Positions 58,003 to 64,000 of a stretch of 64,000 nt of DNA are shown in pieces. The notes under the pieces were generated by a model. The model worked only from the letters and a program-made list of their open reading frames with translations. It had not been told where the DNA came from and did no database searches. A program made the translations under genes and the position numbers. The stretch lies in contig MNCI01015561.1 of NCBI GenBank assembly GCA_015680685.1, forward strand, positions 406,418-470,417, written 5' to 3'. The first letter of the stretch is position 1. Every line of letters begins with the position of its first letter. Source of the DNA: Gnetum montanum (taxonomy: Eukaryota > Streptophyta > Gnetopsida > Gnetales > Gnetaceae).

Positions 58003-60624
58003 TTAGGCACACCGGTTGCATGCAGGCGATGTTGAACATTCCTTTATACAATCACACCCTATATCACTATATGTGATGCATGGAACTTTTTTCCTCTCAA
58101 TCTTCCTAAAAGTGTTTTCCTTAGATATTTCCAAGGAAAGATCGCAGATTCCTAGGCACGTGTTTATGGTACTTAGCCATGCCCTTCCCATTATTATTGG
58201 GAAGTCCCCTTTGTCATTTTTTACTTGTATCACTAGGAAATCAGCTAGATATGACCATCCACACACAGTGGTAATAATGTCCTTCACCAATCCCAAAGGA
58301 ACAGTGATGGACTGGTCAGCTAGCTCTAAGCAGATATTGCTCTTCTTTAGTGGAGGCAAGTTCTAGGCTTTGTACATCTCTTGTGATATTAAGTTAACTC
58401 TAGAACCTGAGTCCAGAAGAGCTTTATATGGTTCATTCCCAGCGACTTGGAGATAGATGAAAGAACTTTCAGGATTAGAGAATTTCCTAGGAAGGTGGCC
58501 ATATGGATCCGGTTGCTGGTAAGGGTATTGTTGCCTTGGCGGTGGCATCCCCCATGACTGTGGGTGTTTCCACTGTTGGTGTTGCTCAATAGGTTTTGGT
58601 GGAGTTCCACTTGGATAATACGTTAATGTTTGGTGAAACTACCTCGAGTTACCTTAGGGATAAGGTAACCGTTGGGGTGTTTGTCATTTGTTAAGTCATG
58701 GGTTGAGTGCATACACCCTAGACTCTTGTAGGTGTGAGATTACTAGGCAACATCCCTTAGGATGGTCGTATTGGCATATCTCATATCCATCATCATTTTC
58801 CATATCAATTTCCACAACCTCTTCAGTAATGGTCATTTTACCCTTACCTTTGTTATGTGCATGGTCTAAATCCCTATTTTTCTTTTTGTCATAGTCACTA
58901 GCTTGCTCCTTAGACTCCTCTATAGTTTTAAGAATAGTTTCAAATCTACTATTTAGGGAGTCCCACATTTGTTCTACCTTTTCCGACACTTCTATTGTTA
59001 ATTTTTGCAATGGCAAGGTTTTCCTATGCACCATCTCTTTGAGTGGTGACTCTTCCTCCTCCTCACAGAATCTCATTCGTCTTTTTTGGAAGGAAGGATT
59101 GCAGTTGTACTCTTCCGTACTTTCTCTCTTATGTAGCTCCCCTTCTTCCTTAGCTACTTGCTCCAACAATCTATGAACCTGATGGGACCTAAGCTCTGAT
59201 AATCTCCCTTAGGCATACATTCTAAGTGTTCTCTTGGTTTCATGCCTAAGTCCATCTACAAGATGGCGTAGTTGATCCTGTTGCGAGTAACCATGGCCCA
59301 GGCAACGATGTAATAGTGCATAGTATCGGCCCATGGCAGCATCCAAGGGCTCATGAGTTCCTTGCTTCCATCCTTGGATTTGCTTTCGTAGGTTGGACAC
59401 CTGGGAGTACGTTTGATACTTATCATTAAATAGTTCTAGCATCGTACTCCACCTTCAAATGGATTCCAGTTCTAAGGACCAGTACCAGCTTTTCGCTTCT
59501 TTTACTAGTGTCCTTGGGAACAACTTTAGTTTTTGCCATTCATTATCAATGTTCTGCAAGGCACATGCATTATGAAATTCTTGTAAGTGGTTTTGAGGAT
59601 TAGCGTTGTATCCCCCCTTAAATCATGGGATATTATTCATGTCTAACCTCTTGATCCTGCTATCTTTTTGGTGCCTTGTGAGAATTCTTATGGCCTTCGT
59701 GATGTCTAGCATGCTTTGGGTTGCAAGTAGGGGTTCTTCATGATCATTTCATTCATAGCGTTTGTGATTTCTACGTTGTTCCCTAATTTTCCTTCTTCCA
59801 TGCCGTGATTCTCTAGAGTGCCCTTGTCCTCACTCTCGACTCTCTCATCGAGGTTTCTCACTCTGTTTACCCTTATCCTCATGGTTAGGTTTCTTATGAC
59901 TACGTCCTGATACTGAAGGAGAGGGTGAATGTGACGATGAAGGTGAAGAAGAAGGAGAACCATCACCATGATGATGTTTCCTACCTTCTCTTCGGTGGTC
60001 CCAACCCTGATCATGATGATCATCAAAATGCCCACCCTTATCATGTGTTTGTGTTCCCTCGTTGAACACTTGGTGTTCGTTGGGATCAGAACCATGGTTG
60101 TGAATCGTGGAGTGAAGGTTCTGATACACCACCTCCTCATCATCGTTAGGAGGGGGAACATCACTTTTTGGAGAACCTATTGAAATAGGTTCACCACTCT
60201 CAATTTCTTTTAAGATGGTTGGAGCGTTATAGGGTCCTTTACCCTTCAAAGATGTGTGGTAACTCTCCTGTCGCAAGTCTCGTTGACGTTGCGCTTCTGT
60301 GGGATGGTAGTCCCTTGTGTTGTAATCACATGCAATGTACTCTGTATACAATTGTGATATGCCTATTCATGCAAGAACATGAAGGAGCATGTTGGGGACT
60401 ACTTGGTCTAGAGGCAACACTATGTTACTCTCCAAGTCTCTCCAACGCAGTTGTTCATCTTGATGGAGGATGAAGGTAAAGTCAAGTATATACTCATCAT
60501 GATGAATATATACCACACAGAATTGTTGAGAAACTAGCGGATCTTGGTTATGTGTGTTATGCCGCTGACTGTCTCTAGTGTTGTTCCTAGGTAGTGAAGT
60601 GCTTTTGTGTGAAGAAGAAGACAT
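58003..60624 (-). pseudogene. gag-protease polyprotein of element C
   Basis: A single frame of about 874 codons runs from ATG 60624 (MSSSSHKSTSL) to a stop at 58003, with no frameshift and about nine stops. Domains: N-terminal region (DEYILDFTFILHQDEQLRW); Ser/His-rich linker (near 59900-60000); gag core (59209-59700: NIDNEWQKLKLFPRTLV, ELFNDKYQTYSQVSNLRKQ, LGHGYSQQDQLRHLVDGL); coiled-coil-like Glu/Lys-rich part (58800-59150); knuckle remnant (ICQYDHPKGCC); protease with catalytic LLDSGSRVNLIS (near 58400) and FPIIMGRAWLST (near 58190). Most stops are TGA or TAA/TAG where Arg, Trp or Gln fits. It would supply virus-like particles but no polymerase. Confidence 0.85.
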
Positions 60625-60752
60625 TTTTGTCTTGTTCGGTATGTTGTTTATTGTTATCTTATTTTTTCTTTTGATTAACCCTAAGGGTTCGTTCTAGCAT
60701 CCCAACAATATGAATGATCTCCTATGTTCTACGTAGCACACAAACAACTAAG

Positions 60753-60770
60753 TCCCCAGCAATGGCACTA
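60753..60770 (-). other. Primer-binding site of element C
   Basis: The minus strand reads TAGTGCCATTGCTGGGGA directly inside the LTR, four changes from TGGCGCCGTTGCCGGGGA, all transitions. Confidence 0.75.
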
Positions 60771-60771
60771 A

Positions 60772-61569
60772 TGATGAGTGGCGAGGTATCCCTACACTCA
60801 ACCATATGAATACAACTGTCTCACATGTGATCCGGTCGAACTCCAAGGACTAAGTGCTTACGCAACTTAGTGGAACACTTAAGGTTAATCAATCGTTGTC
60901 TTCCCAAACTTACTTATATTGTCACGGTAGTATGGTTAAGTAAGCTTGAGGTATATGATTTTTATATCTTTTGTCTTTTTAATGCCTATGCTAATAGGGA
61001 AAGGTGAAGAGAACTAAGTGACTAACTTTCATTAACTATTCACTAACTAAGTTCTAATTATCCTTGCACCAGTGTCTGTTCCCACTTGCTGCACACACCC
61101 TGAACTAGTGCAACACTGCTGGGATTACCAAACGCTACTCGTTACTGGGTTACCAAGCATTACACACATGCTCGAAGCAGTTGTACTGAATGCACTTAAC
61201 TAGGAGAGTCAAGGGTTGAGAGAGATTTAATTATCTAGAAAAGCATTTAAACATTTAACAATAATTAAATCTTATTTAGCTTAGTCCACATGCTGCAAGG
61301 TTTATCAGAAAGTTCGACTTTATTGCCATACACAAATGTGTGCTCAGGTACAACTTTCTCGAATAAAGATTCATTCACTTTAAGACTCCTACTGCGGGCA
61401 CATGGAAATTATTCTAACTTTGGAATGGTAAAACTGCTATAGTTTGGCCAAGGGTCTAAGTCTACATGTCTAAACAAGGGAAAGTTTCCTCTTATTTATA
61501 GGCATGACGGTGGGCTGCGATATCGCATACGCGATATTGCAGGGGCGGATGCGATATCACAGCTCATCA
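60772..61569 (-). repeat. 5' LTR of element C
   Basis: 798 bases, plus-strand TGATGAGTGGCGAGG to CAGCTCATCA. TATAAATA (plus 61493-61500) has three GCGATATCGC-like words beside it at 61517-61560. It is the least interrupted full LTR of this family in the window. Confidence 0.9.
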
Positions 61570-62859
61570 GTAGCCAATGACTTACAAAAAATTTTAAAAT
61601 TTCCTCAAATTACCATTCCAAGCTTTCAAGATGCCAAAATTGATTTCAAAATATTCCATAATTATGCTTATATAATGTTGAAGAGCTCATGGAGTTGTGG
61701 AATACTATCAAATGTTGAACTTTGTGACTTTGAGATGATGCTAACATTAACAAGATGACATTATTGCTAACACTGATGTTGGCATTAGCATCATCTACCA
61801 TACTTACAAAAATTCTCAATCTTGAACCTTAAGACCTCCTCCAAACCTACCAAAATTAACCTTTGGTATGTTGAAAATAATGTCGACCAATGGCCAAAGG
61901 GTCCAAAAAGTCAAGAATAAAGCATAAATACTAGATTTCAAAGCTAGGAAGTGCTAACCTGATGTCAATTCTGATGATGGAGGTACTAAAGCTAATGTTT
62001 TGTTAGCATCATCTTCATACTTAGAAAAATTTTACTTTCCTAGTCCTAGGATCAACTTCAACAAAATGTTAACATTGATATCTACCATGCCAAGACTATT
62101 ATGGATGAGTTGTTCAAGATCTTGGAAACTCAAAATAAATGTCAAGAAGTAGTTTTAGTAGAAGTGACACAAATAGGATGATCTAGGGATGACATTTATT
62201 TTGCATCAATGTTAGCACTAGTGTCACATAGAACAATTAATTTTTGTTTCCAAACATTTTTGAGATAATCAAAAGTATTTCTCATATGTTAGGTTATGAG
62301 TTGTAATGATCCCTAGAGATCCCCAAAGACTACAAATGTGTCTTGTAATGTTATTTTTAGGTTATTTTAATGTTCAATTTGGATGAAACAATGTCAAAAC
62401 CATACTTATTCTTCATCATTGATGAACCAAAAAACTGGGTACAATAATGACTTTCTTTAAATGAAGGAGCTTGGGCTAGTAATTAGTAGATTATGTATCA
62501 CTTAGAGCAAATTCAATATCATTACAATGTTCTATCTACATATACAAGATAGATGAATTACATGAAAAAAGGCTTTTAACCTCTATGGTTGGAATAGAAA
62601 GAGAAAAAAATTAAAAAAATTGATTTTTGATCTTAATAATTTATTTAAAGTTAACAATAGTTTGCATCAAGCTTTACTAGATATTTTCTAGATGATGATA
62701 GATCTATATTTTCTTTTAACTTCACAGTTACATATGACACTATTACAAAGAGTGACTTTATTCATAAAAAATTTAATAAGGCCTAAGAAATGCAATTATC
62801 ATCACACTTTTGAATGATGAAAGTAAAAGATAATTGAAGAATTCCTAAATTTCTAAAAA
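61570..62859. other. Unassigned right flank of element C
   Basis: The words GATGCTAAC/GTTAGCATC and ATGTTAGCA recur at 61742-62220. No protein is recognised. The frame 61504-61758 starts inside the LTR and is spurious. Confidence 0.3.
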
Positions 62860-63175
62860 ATCATATTTTTTATGATGTCTTATTGATCGAGGTCTTTCTA
62901 TTGACACTCAACCTAAACATATGAGAATTATTTCTCCTCAATGTCTTCTTTGTGAAATTGAAGATTCATTTTCTCATTTTTTCTAAATGTATCTTATTGC
63001 ATAATATGCTTCAAAATCGATATCCAAAATTTGTAACAAATTTCAATCAAGCATTAATTAACTCAGTCTTAATGATCAACTTACTTTGTCTACTTCCTTT
63101 CTTTGCATTTGAAAGTGTCTTCAACTACTTATTTTCTCTTCTTTTTGGAAGTTTCAATATGTAGTTATTTTCTAG
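62860..63175 (+). pseudogene. LINE C-terminal zinc-binding fragment
   Basis: The plus strand reads LIDRGLSIDTQPKHMRIISP, then QCLLCEIEDSFSHFF. This fits the zinc-binding domain after LINE reverse transcriptases (..RGI.......CP.C...EET..HLF..C), with CX2C and the His kept. The upstream 62640-62860 may be its decayed extension. Broken by a stop after SHFF. Confidence 0.5.
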
Positions 63176-63210
63176 CAACAACAACATAGCTATTACATCT
63201 CTTAAGAAGT

Positions 63211-63352
63211 TAAATATCATATTCTCAAATATGTCCTTTTTAGCTATAACTTCAAGTAAAAATATGTCTATGAAAGCTAATTAATATCATATTCTCAAAT
63301 ATGTCCTTTTTTAGCTATAACTTCAAGTAAAAATATGTCTATGAAAGCTAAA
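63211..63352. repeat. 70-bp tandem duplication
   Basis: Two head-to-tail copies of a 70-base unit starting AATATCATATTCTCAAATAT. They differ by one T and otherwise look identical, so the duplication is recent compared with the surrounding decay. Confidence 0.9.
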
Positions 63353-64000
63353 TAATTAATTTATTTTAATAGTGTTAATTTCTTTTTATTTTGTAGGATT
63401 AATGATGGGAAATTTTCAACTTTTGTTTTTATTTTTCCATTACTGTTGATTAATGTTTCTTTTTAATGTTTAGAGAGATTTTCTTCTTTCTCTTTACAAG
63501 AAACCCTCTAGTAAGAATTTAAAATCCTGTGAAAGTGCTTTTGAACAAGGGCAAGCCCCATAGAAGAGATTTTTCAAAATTTAAAATGCTTCTATGGGGT
63601 AGGAAATGAAACAAATCAAAACAAAACTTGCAAAACCATACATGTGAATATTTAAAAAGCAATGTTAATATATCCTTATCTACAAAATCTATCTTGTTTA
63701 CTAATATTAGTTTGAAATCCCTAATGCCTAAGCCAAAATTACAATATCCAAAATATAATAATAGCAAAATAAATATATAATCATATATAATCAAGTAGCA
63801 TTCACGCAATGGGCTCTAGCATAAGAAAAAATTAAAACAAAATACTAAACAAGCTAAAATAAATGTCATCAACAAAGTTAAGCATGCACCAAAGATAGGA
63901 AAGTACAAAGTTCACACTACTAATCCAAAGGACATACAAATTACAAGTACACAATAATAGCTAAATATTACTACCTTAAAATTTTCTCATAGCTAACTTA
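63353..64000. other. AT-rich stretch, nothing recognised
   Basis: No supportable gene. A minus-strand frame at 63519-63809 (96 codons) is Phe/Leu/Tyr-rich, as expected from AT-rich DNA. Confidence 0.3.

Larger units (their letters stand above)
54288..61569 (-). mobile_element. Complete Athila-like element C, pol-less
   Basis: Minus-strand element: 5' LTR 61569 to 60772, primer-binding site, gag-protease frame, a non-pol interior, 3' LTR 55728 to 54288 (itself split by a nested LTR). The two LTRs are near-identical over long stretches (compare 54980-55150 with 60840-61010). The outer flanks are CTAGC (54283-54287) and GTAGC (61570-61574), a target-site duplication with one change. No reverse transcriptase or integrase is present in the 5.0-kb interior, so it was mobilised by another element. 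Confidence 0.85.

Noticed and set aside
60219-60473. Plus-strand 84-codon frame and others between 58016 and 60473
   Set aside because: These are shadows of the gag-protease frame on the minus strand.

Overview
The window looks like gene-poor plant nuclear DNA. It is AT-rich and dominated by old, broken retrotransposons: Ty3/gypsy elements of Athila-like and Tat/Ogre-like type, one Ty1/copia element, and LINE remnants. The nested insertions, very low gene density and thoroughly decayed coding relics suggest a large seed-plant genome. A gymnosperm or conifer is my guess only. I see no intact host gene, no tRNA or rRNA gene and no CRISPR array. The best host-derived traces are two captured gene fragments (an O-methyltransferase and a GH81 beta-glucanase) at 10.5-11.6 kb, and a possible promoter plus first exon near 26.1-26.36 kb.

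Layout. 0-3.1 kb: unassigned DNA with a proline-rich exon-like reading frame on the minus strand. 3.1-5.3 kb: truncated Athila-like element A (minus) with gag, primer-binding site and LTR. 5.3-7.4 kb: plus-strand gypsy pol relic. 8.4-10.3 kb: coiled-coil coding relic (minus). 10.5-12.0 kb: repeat-bounded captured gene fragments. 12.5-13.4 kb: unidentified coding relic. 14.5-17.9 kb: Tat-like element D (minus). 19.6-22.7 kb: related Tat-like element E (plus), head-to-head with D. 22.7-23.6 kb: tandem repeats. 26.1-27.2 kb: candidate first exon and a 510-bp foldback. 27.4-28.0 kb: relic resembling the 'putative plant transposon protein' family. 30.3-35.9 kb: Athila-like element B (minus). 35.9-42.8 kb: Tat-like element F (minus). 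43.3-53.6 kb: a LINE split by a complete copia element, whose 5' LTR is itself split by a solo Athila-like LTR. 54.3-61.6 kb: complete Athila-like element C (minus), whose 3' LTR is split by an inverted solo LTR containing an assembly gap. 62.9-63.4 kb: LINE fragment and a 70-bp tandem duplication.

The Athila-like LTRs (A, B, C, and the solo copies) share termini TGATGAG...CTCATCA. Where an internal region is present it has an 18-nt primer-binding site close to TGGCGCCGTTGCCGGGGA. Just upstream of the TATA box most copies carry clustered GCGATATCGC palindromes. Element C has one long gag-protease frame but no reverse transcriptase or integrase, so it must have moved using enzymes from elsewhere. 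Most in-frame stops in the relics sit where a single C-to-T (or G-to-A) change would restore Gln, Arg or Trp. This is what long-term cytosine methylation and deamination would leave.

All calls come from reading the sequence by eye. Boundaries without target-site duplications are approximate.
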